This document shows, one piece after another, positions 8,807 to 17,567 of a DNA stretch of 64,000 bases. The translations under genes were made by a program, and so were the position numbers. The stretch lies in NCBI RefSeq assembly GCF_003351025.1, contig NZ_QPCG01000002.1, positions 62,001 through 126,000 on the forward strand, written 5' to 3'. Below the pieces are notes generated by a model, which did not search any database, was not told the origin of the DNA, and saw only the letters and a program-made list of their open reading frames with translations. Every line of letters starts with the position of its first letter. The first letter of the stretch is position 1. The stretch comes from Mucilaginibacter endophyticus. Lineage in GTDB: Bacteria; Bacteroidota; Bacteroidia; Sphingobacteriales; Sphingobacteriaceae.

Positions 8807-9328
8807 ATGATTAGCAAAATAAATGGATACGACTTATATCTGGCATTTGGCATAGTGCTCAATAATGACCGGTCTACTGCCAACAGCTTTGAGGTACCTA
8901 ATGATGTGAATCCTGTCTTTTCGCACGCTTGGGAAGATGGCGTAATTGAGTATGACCTCGACGCAACTCCAACGCTTGCCGCGAGAGTGTTCACCATTAG
9001 TGGATATATCGTCGTTGATAATGTGGATGACTACATGGCTACCAGAATGGCTTTGACCACTGTCATTTACCAAAACTATGTCACAGTAGAAGATGATGGT
9101 AAGCTGGGAATAAAGGTTAATGCAAGGCTTAAACCAGGCACCATCAAGTGGAACAGGAAATCAACACTTGATGGTATCAGACCTATTGTAGTAGAACTAT
9201 CATTCCAATTAGATGAGGTACTTCAAAATGTGCCATATAAAGATGATGGACTGCCTGTAATAACTTATATGGTAGATAGTCAAGCCAGGTATTACAACAC
9301 ACAGGATAATAAATTTATGATTTTATAA
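8807..9328 (+). CDS. Probable distal tail protein
   Basis: A 173-residue beta-rich protein directly after the tape measure gene, where siphoviruses encode the distal tail protein that joins the tube to the baseplate. The N-terminal segment (ISKINGYDLYLAFGIVLNND) and the later YIVVDNVDDYMATRMALTT fit the head domain of Dit-like proteins by layout, but no clear motif is present. It ends 4 bp before the tail fibre gene. Assigned on gene order. Confidence 0.5.
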   Translation: MISKINGYDLYLAFGIVLNNDRSTANSFEVPNDVNPVFSHAWEDGVIEYDLDATPTLAARVFTISGYIVVDNVDDYMATRMALTTVIYQNYVTVEDDGKLGIKVNARLKPGTIKWNRKSTLDGIRPIVVELSFQLDEVLQNVPYKDDGLPVITYMVDSQARYYNTQDNKFMIL

Positions 9329-9332
9329 CAAA

Positions 9333-11315
9333 ATGGCCAAAGTAGTTAAGACAAATGAATTACCGGTTATAACCGATCTTACAAATGCTAAAGTTATCGG
9401 GCTGTCAGCTACAGGAACTGATGCCCAATTCCCGTTGGCGCAAATAGTTCGTAATAATATAGGCTCTGTTAAAACAACTGATGCTGCACCTGTTGGGCCA
9501 CTTTTAGGTCAGAGTGTTAAGCTTATTGGGAGTGGGGTACCTGGGTCCAATGCATCTGGCACATACACGAATCTGCTCAAAGCTGCAAGTACACCTATTG
9601 TTATACCATCGCCTGCCGCTGGCAACGGCATTTTTGAAGCGTTTGCTAAATGGAATGGGTCGTATTGGATTCCCGAATGGCAAGAATTGCCATTGCCTAT
9701 TCAGGATATATCAGGACTTACTCCAAAAACTGATTTTAATGCTCTTTCGGCAAAACTACCGTTTGTGCCAAGCAAAAATTTATTTGATCAAACGCAGGTT
9801 ATTGTAGGCAGCTTCGTGGCCGGGTCCAGTGGTAATATATCTACAGGGCTTGGAACTGGATATGCCATTTTCCCATTGACAGTTGCACCAGGACAAACAT
9901 ACACTATGTCAGGAACAATGGCCGGAACGGTAAACGGTGCCGTAAGGTATGAAGATGTTTCTGGTAATAAGCTAAGTTGGACGCAATACGGCGCTTCTTT
10001 ACCATTTACATTTACCACTCCTGCAAATTGCGTGAAGGTTTATCTGGATGTTAAAAATAATGCAACTGTTGATTACAATACTATTCAGATTGAGCTTGGA
10101 TCTTCAGCAACTGCATATGTGCCCTTTGCTCCGGTGCTGCCTAAATCTTCTTTGGATTTGTCTGGTTTGTTATCTCAATCTTCTGGGGATGCCAGGTACG
10201 TTGTGCCTGCTCAAACACGCAACCTGTTTTATGCAGCAAATGTTGTTATAGGAAGCTTCGTTTCGGGCGCCAGCGGTAACATTTCAACTGGATTGGGTTC
10301 AAACTACGCTTTGTATCCCATGGTAACTACCCCGTCTACTCAATACACATTATCAGGGAATATCACTTCGCCTACTTCAGGAGCAATAAGGTTTGAAGAT
10401 GCTGCTGGTACTAAATTAAGCTGGGTTGCATGTGGTGCATTGCCTTTCACCTTTACAACACCTGCTAATTGTGTTAAAATTTATGTCGACGTAAAAAACA
10501 ATGCTGCATCTGATTTTAGCACAATACAAATTGAAACCGGAGCTTCAGCAACAGCTTATACTGCTCCATTACTAATTAACTCGGCACTTTTAGATTTTAC
10601 AGGACTGCAAGGTGCTAAATACTCAGGTCTTAAAATAGCTTATCTAACCGATAGTTTTGGCGGCTTTAATATTTATCAGGCCGTAGTAAATGGTATTCTA
10701 AAAACTTCGCATATTAATTTCTCGGTTGGCGGCTCATGTATAACCCCCGGATTTGAATCGTTGCCTAATGGCAGTTCAGACCAGCGTTTATCAGGGTTTG
10801 CCAGAGCAGATCAGTTAACGGCCGCAACTAAAGATGTTATTGTTTTACAAATGACTGTCAATGATGGTTATTATATGAATCAGTCAAACCCAAACAGTAA
10901 CCCACTTTTGCCATCTCCACTACTGGGAACCATTAATGATACTCCTTTAGCAAGTATCCCGGCAGGTTATACCACTAACGGGGTCGGCGCAACAATAACT
11001 TATGCGAGCGCATTGAAAGGGATTTTCGTGAAAATTATGGCCAATAATCCAAACAATCCACTATTTATGGTGGGGCCAACACCACAGTTTATAAACGGGT
11101 TTGCAAGGTCTAAAGAATACAGCATGCAAGAGCCGTTCGCTATACTGGCGCAGCAAATATGTGCGTATTACGGCATCCCTTATGCAGACGCCTTCCATAC
11201 TTTCGGCATCAATTACGAAAATAAAGCTGTAACAACGAGAGACAATATCCACCCGACTGATGCCTATTTTATACAGTATGGTAAAAAGGTAGCCGGATTT
11301 CTTAATGCTCAATAG
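9333..11315 (+). CDS. Tail fibre with two repeated beta domains and SGNH esterase domain
   Basis: A 660-residue protein. The N-terminal region (1 to about 145) is a short attachment part. Two homologous beta-sandwich-like domains follow, at about 148-264 and 296-409; each starts NLF and shares GSFV, GNISTGLG, PFTFTTPANCVK and D[VF].TIQIE. The C-terminal region (about 425-660) is an SGNH/GDSL-type hydrolase: Ser441 in TDSFGG replaces the usual GDS context, an ND motif lies in LQMTVNDGYY, and Asp637/His640 lie in DNIHPTD. Such enzymes often remove O-acetyl groups from surface glycans, so it may open up host polysaccharide. Enzyme type is well supported; substrate is not known. Confidence 0.75.
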   Translation: MAKVVKTNELPVITDLTNAKVIGLSATGTDAQFPLAQIVRNNIGSVKTTDAAPVGPLLGQSVKLIGSGVPGSNASGTYTNLLKAASTPIVIPSPAAGNGIFEAFAKWNGSYWIPEWQELPLPIQDISGLTPKTDFNALSAKLPFVPSKNLFDQTQVIVGSFVAGSSGNISTGLGTGYAIFPLTVAPGQTYTMSGTMAGTVNGAVRYEDVSGNKLSWTQYGASLPFTFTTPANCVKVYLDVKNNATVDYNTIQIELGSSATAYVPFAPVLPKSSLDLSGLLSQSSGDARYVVPAQTRNLFYAANVVIGSFVSGASGNISTGLGSNYALYPMVTTPSTQYTLSGNITSPTSGAIRFEDAAGTKLSWVACGALPFTFTTPANCVKIYVDVKNNAASDFSTIQIETGASATAYTAPLLINSALLDFTGLQGAKYSGLKIAYLTDSFGGFNIYQAVVNGILKTSHINFSVGGSCITPGFESLPNGSSDQRLSGFARADQLTAATKDVIVLQMTVNDGYYMNQSNPNSNPLLPSPLLGTINDTPLASIPAGYTTNGVGATITYASALKGIFVKIMANNPNNPLFMVGPTPQFINGFARSKEYSMQEPFAILAQQICAYYGIPYADAFHTFGINYENKAVTTRDNIHPTDAYFIQYGKKVAGFLNAQ

Positions 11316-11317
11316 TT

Positions 11318-13984
11318 ATGTATCTCCCAATTTATTTAAATGGAGTAATTATATCACAACTTCCAGTTTATGACGATTTAGCCATAAACAGGGCGCTTAT
11401 GGGGGTTGATGAGATCCCTGTACAGATAGAACTGCCAGGTACTCTTTACTGTCCCATAGGATCATATATTATATATAACAATTGGAAGTATACCGTTAAC
11501 ACCATTCCAAGCCCTACTGTTACAGGTGATGCTAATGGATTGAAGTATAAATATAGTATCGTATTCGAATCTCCATTTTATAAGCTGTACGATAAAAAAT
11601 TCAAACATTTAAACAATAAGACTTTTGAGTTTTATGGTGATTTGGAAAGTCTTTGTTACCTTGTTGTAAGCAATATAAACGAGATAGATTCGGGATGGAC
11701 AGTAGGTATTTGTGATGATCTTGGTAAAAAAACATTAAGTTTTGACAAACATACCTGCAGGACCGCGCTTGATACCATTGCTGAAGCTTTCGGATGTGAG
11801 TGGTATCCGAGCGGCATCGGAAAAACGATCAATTTTGTTAAGCAGGCAGGAAACTTAACAACGCTTGTGTTCCAATATGGCCGCGGTAAAGGTTTATATT
11901 CATTGGGATATGAATATCAGAATGATGAAAACATTGTCACCCGCGCCTTTGGCTATGGCAGTAGTAAGAACCTGCCTAAAAATTATAGGGATGGTGCCAC
12001 ACAACTCATGTTTGATGGCTATTATCTTGATAAAAACATATTGAAACCAGATGGTGTAACTCCATTATATGGGATCAAAGAGGGGGATTATGAAGATGAG
12101 GATATATTCCCATCGGTGGCAGGCGTTGTTTCTGGGCTTAGTGCTTACGATGCGGATAGTGGTGTATTTACAATAACAGATAGTGCACTTTCATTTAACC
12201 TCAATACTTATTTTTCACAGGACACTGCTAAAGTAACATTTACATCAGGCCAATTACAGGGGCAGGATTTTGAAATCCAGTCTTATGATAACACGGCAAA
12301 GACAATCAAAGTAAAAAAATCTCAGGACGCTGCCGGTAATACATTGCCGAACGAAACTGTAACAGCGGAAATTGGCGACACCTATACGCTTACTGATATG
12401 TACATGCCCGATGAGGTTGTAGCTGCAGCAGAAGATTTGCTCAAAACAAAAACACAAGAATGGCTGAATGAAAACTGTGTGCCAAGAGTTCTGTACACGC
12501 TTGAATTAGATCCTTTATATGCCAGAGATAACGGAATTATCTTAAAGCCAGGTGATCAGATTAGGGTAGTAGATAATGCTCTGGGCATTGATACTTTAAT
12601 ACGGACTACAAGTACAAGCTATCCCGTTATTTTCCCTGATATCATTACCCCTAATACAAAGATCAGTGCTACGATCGCAAATTTCATTCCTTACACCACT
12701 ACTGAACGCGTAATATCAGACACCATCGATAATCAACATGATATTAAGATTGTCAATCGTACCAGTGCTGAAAGGGCCCGGGTGAATGCTTTAAATTTAA
12801 AAAAGCTACAAAGCAGGATCTTCAACCCAGATGGATCATTATTTACCGGTACTGATAGTTTGGTTGCAGGCATGGCCAGCTTCGGTTATGATTCTCAAAA
12901 CTTCAATCTTAACAATGTAACTATATCCCCAAACGATGGAGCTGATCCTAATTCACTCAAGATATCTGCCGGAGATATGGTACATAGAATTTACAAAATT
13001 GAAGGGCTGGGGTATACCTGGATTATTTCTAACAATGAGTGGACCGGCCTTGATCCTGCTAAGTTTTATTATGTGTATGCCAAGTGTTCAAGGACCGCGC
13101 TCACCGGAACTTGGGAGATTTCTGAAACACCTGTTAACGCAGCTGATATACCAGGTTACTATGCTTTTAACGTTGGCATTTTATACGAGGTAAATACTGA
13201 TGGATACCGAGATTTTGAGTTCACCAAAGGCATGACCTACATTGTGGGTGATCAGATCACCACCGGTAGGATTAAAGATATCACCGGGCAAAACTTTTTC
13301 GACCTGAATTCAGCACAGTTTAATCTTGGGGATGAGGATGCCGGGCTGGATTGGAATATTACCACTCCTGCTACCTTAACTATAAGGGGATTTACGGTAG
13401 CCAAAGTAGTACAGGTTGGTTCTGATGGTCAGATCAATGCTCGAATATCTGGGGTGACCGATGCAGGAGCCAATTCGATCAGGTTTGCAGCTGGCCCTGC
13501 CGATCAGTTTAAGGTTTTAGATAGTGGAAAGATGTTGGCTACCAATGCGGAAATATCAGGCGACATCACAGCCAGCACTGGTAAGATTGGGGAATTTAAT
13601 ATCTTAAATGGCTTCTTATCATTAAATAAAGAGCATCAAACAGGGGTATTCAACCAGGTTCTATTCGGGGATAACGTCCTTCCTGCTACATCTCCAAACC
13701 TGAAGGCGAATGGTGTTTTAAGGAATTTGGTTGAAAATAACGAAGCTGGCACAGGCAAGAACTACGCTCTTATCCTAGAAGCCGATAATGCCTATACAAA
13801 TATTGCTTTAGAGGTGGTGAATGGTGATGTAAACCTTGGATCTGATGCACTTCAAACAAGAGGCCATACTGCAATTCCATTTTTAAATATTGTTTATAAA
13901 GGCGCAAGCGGAGACAATAGATATATGAAGTTTTCAAATGGTGTCTTGTACGAGGAGGGAAGCGGTACGGGAGGCCCTGAATAA
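11318..13984 (+). CDS. Tail baseplate hub / tail-associated protein
   Basis: 888 residues, starting two bases after the fibre gene. The N-terminal 380 or so residues (YLPIYLNGVI, then YSIVFESPFYKLYDKKF and EAFGCEWYPSG) look like the hub part of a Tal/endopeptidase-type tail protein, which closes the tail tip. The later part is beta-rich with repeats reading like a fibre shaft and ends in a region rich in Asn and Gly with ANAEISGDITAS-type turns. No protease motif is visible. Its place after distal tail protein and fibre fits the hub role. Confidence 0.7.
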   Translation: MYLPIYLNGVIISQLPVYDDLAINRALMGVDEIPVQIELPGTLYCPIGSYIIYNNWKYTVNTIPSPTVTGDANGLKYKYSIVFESPFYKLYDKKFKHLNNKTFEFYGDLESLCYLVVSNINEIDSGWTVGICDDLGKKTLSFDKHTCRTALDTIAEAFGCEWYPSGIGKTINFVKQAGNLTTLVFQYGRGKGLYSLGYEYQNDENIVTRAFGYGSSKNLPKNYRDGATQLMFDGYYLDKNILKPDGVTPLYGIKEGDYEDEDIFPSVAGVVSGLSAYDADSGVFTITDSALSFNLNTYFSQDTAKVTFTSGQLQGQDFEIQSYDNTAKTIKVKKSQDAAGNTLPNETVTAEIGDTYTLTDMYMPDEVVAAAEDLLKTKTQEWLNENCVPRVLYTLELDPLYARDNGIILKPGDQIRVVDNALGIDTLIRTTSTSYPVIFPDIITPNTKISATIANFIPYTTTERVISDTIDNQHDIKIVNRTSAERARVNALNLKKLQSRIFNPDGSLFTGTDSLVAGMASFGYDSQNFNLNNVTISPNDGADPNSLKISAGDMVHRIYKIEGLGYTWIISNNEWTGLDPAKFYYVYAKCSRTALTGTWEISETPVNAADIPGYYAFNVGILYEVNTDGYRDFEFTKGMTYIVGDQITTGRIKDITGQNFFDLNSAQFNLGDEDAGLDWNITTPATLTIRGFTVAKVVQVGSDGQINARISGVTDAGANSIRFAAGPADQFKVLDSGKMLATNAEISGDITASTGKIGEFNILNGFLSLNKEHQTGVFNQVLFGDNVLPATSPNLKANGVLRNLVENNEAGTGKNYALILEADNAYTNIALEVVNGDVNLGSDALQTRGHTAIPFLNIVYKGASGDNRYMKFSNGVLYEEGSGTGGPE

Positions 13985-14069
13985 TTTACTAATACTGCGT
14001 GGTAAGACAAGTTAGGGCACTTAATGGGTCTTTAGGCCATAATTTTGATTTATAATAACACGCGCAACA

Positions 14070-14603
14070 ATGAAATTACCTGATAAGTACGCTTGGTTAA
14101 ACGAAGAAGGTGCTCCTGCAATGCTAGCAGAAGCCTTGAAGCACTATGGCACAATGGAGCATCCCGGTAAAGGTAGCAATCCTGACATTACCCAATGGGC
14201 TAAAGAAGTTGGCGTGAGTGGATGGTATACTGATGACGATATTCCATGGTGTGGATTATTTGTAGGCATTTGCGCGCTTAGGGCCAAGTATCCGTTCAGC
14301 GCCAACAAATTATTAGCTGCCAAAGAATGGGCCAATTATGGCGTTAAAGCTGACACGCCTAAGCTATGGGATATACTGGTGTTCCAGCGGCCAGGTGGCG
14401 GCCATGTGGGCTTTTATATTGGTGAGAACACTAATGCTTATTTAGTGTATGGGGGTAACCAATCCAATGCTGTCGGATTTGCTTGGATTGCAAAAGATAG
14501 GTGTATAGCCGCCCGCAGGCCTGCTTATAAATATGGGGTGCCTGGCAATGTTAGGAAAATAATTCTTACAGAAACCGGCGAATTGAGCAAAAATGAAGCA
14601 TAA
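14070..14603 (+). CDS. Endolysin, TIGR02594/CHAP-like peptidase
   Basis: A 177-residue protein of the TIGR02594 family (NlpC/P60-CHAP type cysteine peptidases). The probable catalytic Cys61 lies in DIPWCGLFVG and His112 in GGGHVGFYIG; the spacing and order are typical. It has no signal peptide, so it should need a holin or other membrane lesion to reach the peptidoglycan. It follows the hub gene after an 85-bp gap in which I see no gene, and starts the lysis module with the two membrane-anchored proteins downstream. Confidence 0.85.
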   Translation: MKLPDKYAWLNEEGAPAMLAEALKHYGTMEHPGKGSNPDITQWAKEVGVSGWYTDDDIPWCGLFVGICALRAKYPFSANKLLAAKEWANYGVKADTPKLWDILVFQRPGGGHVGFYIGENTNAYLVYGGNQSNAVGFAWIAKDRCIAARRPAYKYGVPGNVRKIILTETGELSKNEA

Positions 14604-14605
14604 TA

Positions 14606-14953
14606 ATGGCAGAGCCAACAAGAAGGAATTTAGAGAACGCCAAGAAATTTTCATGGCAGTGGGCAGTTTATGTGCTGTTGGGGGTAATAAGCTTCTTGTA
14701 TGGCCAAGTACTTCTTAAAGAAAAAAACAATGAAGACGTTTGGAAGGAGAGGGTTGCCAATCTAAGAGTGATTAATTCAAAAAAAGACAGCATCATATTA
14801 GATTGGCAATCTAAATATATCAATCTGTCAACAGAATTACTATATAAAAACAACATTATTGACCGGCAAAACAGGGTCATACAAAATACTGACAGCCTTG
14901 TGAGAAAGAAGTTTGAAAAACCGGCTAAACAAATTGTAAAAGCAAATGAATAG
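14606..14953 (+). CDS. Single-span membrane protein with coiled coil, candidate i-spanin or holin
   Basis: A 115-residue protein two bases after the endolysin stop. One membrane segment (about 18-38, WAVYVLLGVISFLYGQVLL) is followed by a charged helical region (about 40-110) likely to form a coiled coil in the periplasm, the layout of an inner-membrane spanin subunit. It overlaps the next gene by 8 bp. A single span does not suit a typical holin, though a pinholin-like role is not excluded. Function is inferred from topology and position in the lysis module. Confidence 0.55.
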   Translation: MAEPTRRNLENAKKFSWQWAVYVLLGVISFLYGQVLLKEKNNEDVWKERVANLRVINSKKDSIILDWQSKYINLSTELLYKNNIIDRQNRVIQNTDSLVRKKFEKPAKQIVKANE

Positions 14954-15752
14954 ATTAACAAAAATTGTCATTGGCTTGCTCGTTGTGGGCCTGATTGTAT
15001 CAATCCTCTATGCAAAACACGAACATTGGAGAGCTGAAAAAGCAGAAGTTCAGGCATCTACAAATCAAAATGTAGTTAGCCAGGCAGCTACTATTATCAA
15101 CCATTACATAGATACCAGCAAACGCAACCATATTGTAATATCTGCCGGTCAAAATGTATTGCCTCAAAATTGGTATAAAAATGGCACTGCCATATCAGGA
15201 GGCCTGGTTGATACAGTAAGCGCGGCTCTTAACATTGCAAAAAAACAATTGCAGGAGGTTACTCAGATTGCGAGTGTCACTCAAGCAAAGCAGTTAAAAG
15301 CTGAGCGGACCATCGATAGTTTAAAACGACTTACCTACTATTACAAGGATAAATACTTGCAACTTGCATACCGTCCGGCTATTGCTGGCTCCGACACTTC
15401 TGACCACGGGCAATTCGACTACAAATACAATGACGAACTAAATGTAGTGCAGTACTGGAAGCGAGGTTGGATTTTAGGCGCTAAAAGAAGTTATATTGAC
15501 ATCTATTCAAGCGATCCGCGCACCACTATCAATGGTGTTAAAAGATTAGTTGTAAAGCAGAATGAGCCTACATTTGGATTAAGAGTGCAAGCAGTGAGTA
15601 ATTACAGCCTATCCAGAAAAACTCTAAACATAGGTCCTGGTTTGCAATTTGATTTCAAGCGGTTCAGCGTGATAGGCACATATTATTATGATACTGATGC
15701 CAATTCATGGAGGCCGTCAATCGGCGCCAGGTACGATCTTGTCAGGTTTTGA
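14946..15752 (+). CDS. Membrane-anchored coiled-coil protein with beta-rich C-terminus, lysis module
   Basis: 268 residues with an N-terminal membrane segment (about 5-24, KIVIGLLVVGLIVSILYA), a coiled-coil region (about 25-150) and a beta-rich C-terminal third. The last 60 residues show alternating hydrophobic strands (LNIGPGLQFDFKRFSVIGTY, then SIGARYDLVRF) and end in Phe, the terminal residue typical of outer-membrane barrel proteins. This could span from inner to outer membrane in one polypeptide. No family is recognised with certainty. Its 3' end overlaps the convergent integrase gene by 36 bp. Confidence 0.55.
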   Translation: MNRLTKIVIGLLVVGLIVSILYAKHEHWRAEKAEVQASTNQNVVSQAATIINHYIDTSKRNHIVISAGQNVLPQNWYKNGTAISGGLVDTVSAALNIAKKQLQEVTQIASVTQAKQLKAERTIDSLKRLTYYYKDKYLQLAYRPAIAGSDTSDHGQFDYKYNDELNVVQYWKRGWILGAKRSYIDIYSSDPRTTINGVKRLVVKQNEPTFGLRVQAVSNYSLSRKTLNIGPGLQFDFKRFSVIGTYYYDTDANSWRPSIGARYDLVRF

Positions 15753-16931
15753 ACTGATTCCAAAGATGTCATCAGCAGCTTGATCGAGAGCATCTTCTTT
15801 CCGAATATCGTTTAAGTATTGCTGATGAATTGCGAGCGATGAATGACCCAAAAGCTCCATTGTCACCATGGGGTTATTAATTTTCTCAATGGCCATTTTT
15901 GCAAAAGTATGCCGGGCAATGTGTGACGAAAGCGGTTTTTTTATGCCGGCCATTTTAGCCAAAACTTTAAGATACCGATTAATAACAGAAGTGCAAACTT
16001 CTTTATGTTTTAATCGGGCGCGTTCGTTCTCAAATTTGCCGAACTTCCTGTCATACTCCCAGGTAAAGAAGGGGAACAGCCTCGAATGTCTGCCACGATA
16101 CTTATCAATAATTTCAATAGCTGGCTGAATCAATTTAATAGACTGTGGCTTATCTGTTTTATCTGATCGGTATGAAAACTTACCATTGTCAAAATCCTTA
16201 GCGTAAGCCTGTAATAAATCTCCAACCCTGATGCCCCTTAAGTATACCTGCATCAAAAACAGATCTCTTGTTGCCGTTAACAAGTCGTCGTCGGGTAGTT
16301 GTAATCCCGCCAAAGCGCGAAACTCCTCAGTAGATAGTTTTTGCTTTAATGGCTTTTGTGTTGGAACTGTTACAGACTTAATTTCTTTACTTACACCTTT
16401 GTCAGAGTATCTCAATAGGATCCCTCGCATAAGCTTGATCTTTTTCTTAACAGTATTTCCATTGTTACCAAGCGCTGATAAGTTGTTGATCATCTTTTCA
16501 AACCACCGTTCATCTATATCTGACACTAATATTGACGTATCCGGAATTTGTTTTTGGATGGCCAGCATCTTGTCATAGTATCCAGATTTAAATTCCTTTT
16601 CCAGCCTGATTAATTCTGCATTAAAAGCATCTTGAAGCGTTACTGTTGATGTTTCTTTAAAAATCGATGACGCAACCTTATCACCGCTTTTAATATCATA
16701 TAAATCATGTTCAGCCTTGACGTATTCCTCATTCAAGTAATGATTTATTCTGGCTGCATTCGATACTTTTGATTTAACCCTGTTTTTAATCGGGTCCCAA
16801 TCTTCAGGTTTACACCGGGCCAGCACCTTACGCTTAACTTTTCTGTTGGTAATGTACTGCAGCATGATGGGGTGGGTACCATCTGAATAAGTCTTTTGTT
16901 TATAGAGCAATATTTTTAAACTAATCTGCAT
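15717..16931 (-). CDS. int: Tyrosine-type integrase of the prophage
   Basis: 404 residues. The N-terminus (ILLYKQKTYSDGTHPIMLQY) is the arm-binding type usual in Bacteroidota integrases, followed by a SAM-like core-binding domain at about 100-200. The catalytic set is complete: Arg235 in RGIRVGD, His337 and Arg340 in HIARHTF, His363 in LLGHSS and Tyr372 in QQYLND. The gene points back into the phage and starts about 150 bp from the 3' end of the tmRNA gene, so it probably recombines at ssrA. Its promoter and two direct repeats lie upstream. Confidence 0.93.
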   Translation of the reverse strand: MQISLKILLYKQKTYSDGTHPIMLQYITNRKVKRKVLARCKPEDWDPIKNRVKSKVSNAARINHYLNEEYVKAEHDLYDIKSGDKVASSIFKETSTVTLQDAFNAELIRLEKEFKSGYYDKMLAIQKQIPDTSILVSDIDERWFEKMINNLSALGNNGNTVKKKIKLMRGILLRYSDKGVSKEIKSVTVPTQKPLKQKLSTEEFRALAGLQLPDDDLLTATRDLFLMQVYLRGIRVGDLLQAYAKDFDNGKFSYRSDKTDKPQSIKLIQPAIEIIDKYRGRHSRLFPFFTWEYDRKFGKFENERARLKHKEVCTSVINRYLKVLAKMAGIKKPLSSHIARHTFAKMAIEKINNPMVTMELLGHSSLAIHQQYLNDIRKEDALDQAADDIFGISSKPDKIVPGAD

Positions 16932-16932
16932 G

Positions 16933-16980
16933 GTGTAAACATTTATTTTATGCCTATTAAATCCAGTGTAAACAAATATA
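16933..16980 (-). promoter_or_regulatory. Integrase promoter with paired GTGTAAACA direct repeats
   Basis: On the minus strand a -7 box TATATTTG lies at 16973-16980 (consensus TAnnTTTG). The 9-bp repeat GTGTAAACA occurs at 16933-16941 and 16966-16974, 33 bp apart, the upstream copy touching the -7 box and the other just before the start codon. They could be integrase arm sites or operator sites that let the protein repress its own gene. Confidence 0.5.
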
Positions 16981-17030
16981 CCATAACCAACCTATTCAAG
17001 CCTTAAGTAACTGTTTAAAAATTGCGTTTA

Positions 17031-17068
17031 AATAAAAAACGGAAGGCTTTTTTAGTCTGCCTTCCGTT
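17031..17068 (-). terminator. Rho-independent terminator of tmRNA
   Basis: Stem CGGAAGGC/GCCTTCCG extended by two A-T pairs (17038-17047 with 17059-17068), 11-nt loop, then a T tract on the minus strand at 17031-17039. It lies 16 bp downstream of the tmRNA 3' end. Confidence 0.8.
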
Positions 17069-17084
17069 GGTTGATGGTAATAAG

Positions 17085-17450
17085 TGGAGCCGGAGGGATT
17101 CGAACCCTCGTCCAAACATGGTATAAGGTAAGCTTTCTACATGCTTAGCTTCTGTTTAATTGTAGGGAAGGGGAAGGTCAGTCGCTTACCTATACCGTCT
17201 TCCTTAGGTGCTTTATCTCGTTCGCTATGCACACCTTAAGCAAACCAGTTTCATCTTTCGATGCCCCGATTGCCGATCCGATGAAACGGAAAACCGACGG
17301 GACAAAAGCTATGCTAATTCTAAATTAGGCAGCTAAGGCGTAGTTATTTTCGCCATTTGTAAGTTTGAGCGTTCAGATTAAAGCGCTAATTCACCCAACG
17401 CGCTGCATGCTTACCTACTTATCTCCATCCTGTCAATTCCGGTCGACCCC
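17085..17450 (-). ncRNA. ssrA: Transfer-messenger RNA (tmRNA)
   Basis: One-piece tmRNA of about 366 nt. The 5' GGGGUCG (17450-17444) pairs with CGGCUCC near the 3' end (17092-17086) to form the acceptor stem with A at 17085 as discriminator; CCA is not encoded. A TTCGAATCC T-loop lies just inside the 3' end. The tag reading frame on the minus strand gives GENNYALAA followed by TAA (17354-17325), the usual ANYALAA-like degradation tag ending. tmRNA frees stalled ribosomes with SmpB. Its 3' end borders the prophage, so it is the probable integration site. Confidence 0.95.
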
Positions 17451-17498
17451 ATTTTTGAGTTTGCTGTTGCCGGTGAGCAGTTTGCAGTAAAGCGATTA

Positions 17499-17506
17499 CA
17501 AATATA
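17499..17506 (-). promoter_or_regulatory. tmRNA promoter -7 box
   Basis: TATATTTG on the minus strand, matching TAnnTTTG, about 49 bp upstream of the mature 5' end. This implies a 5' leader of about 40 nt removed by RNase P. Confidence 0.6.
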
Positions 17507-17567
17507 CGGATTTACTTTGCAGTTGCGGAGAATAGTTCATGGATTTTAATCATCATTACACTAAAAT

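Noticed and set aside
8581..8997. 138-codon minus-strand ORF across the tape measure end
   Set aside because: Covers the terminator hairpin and the starts and ends of two well-supported plus-strand genes; shadow frame.
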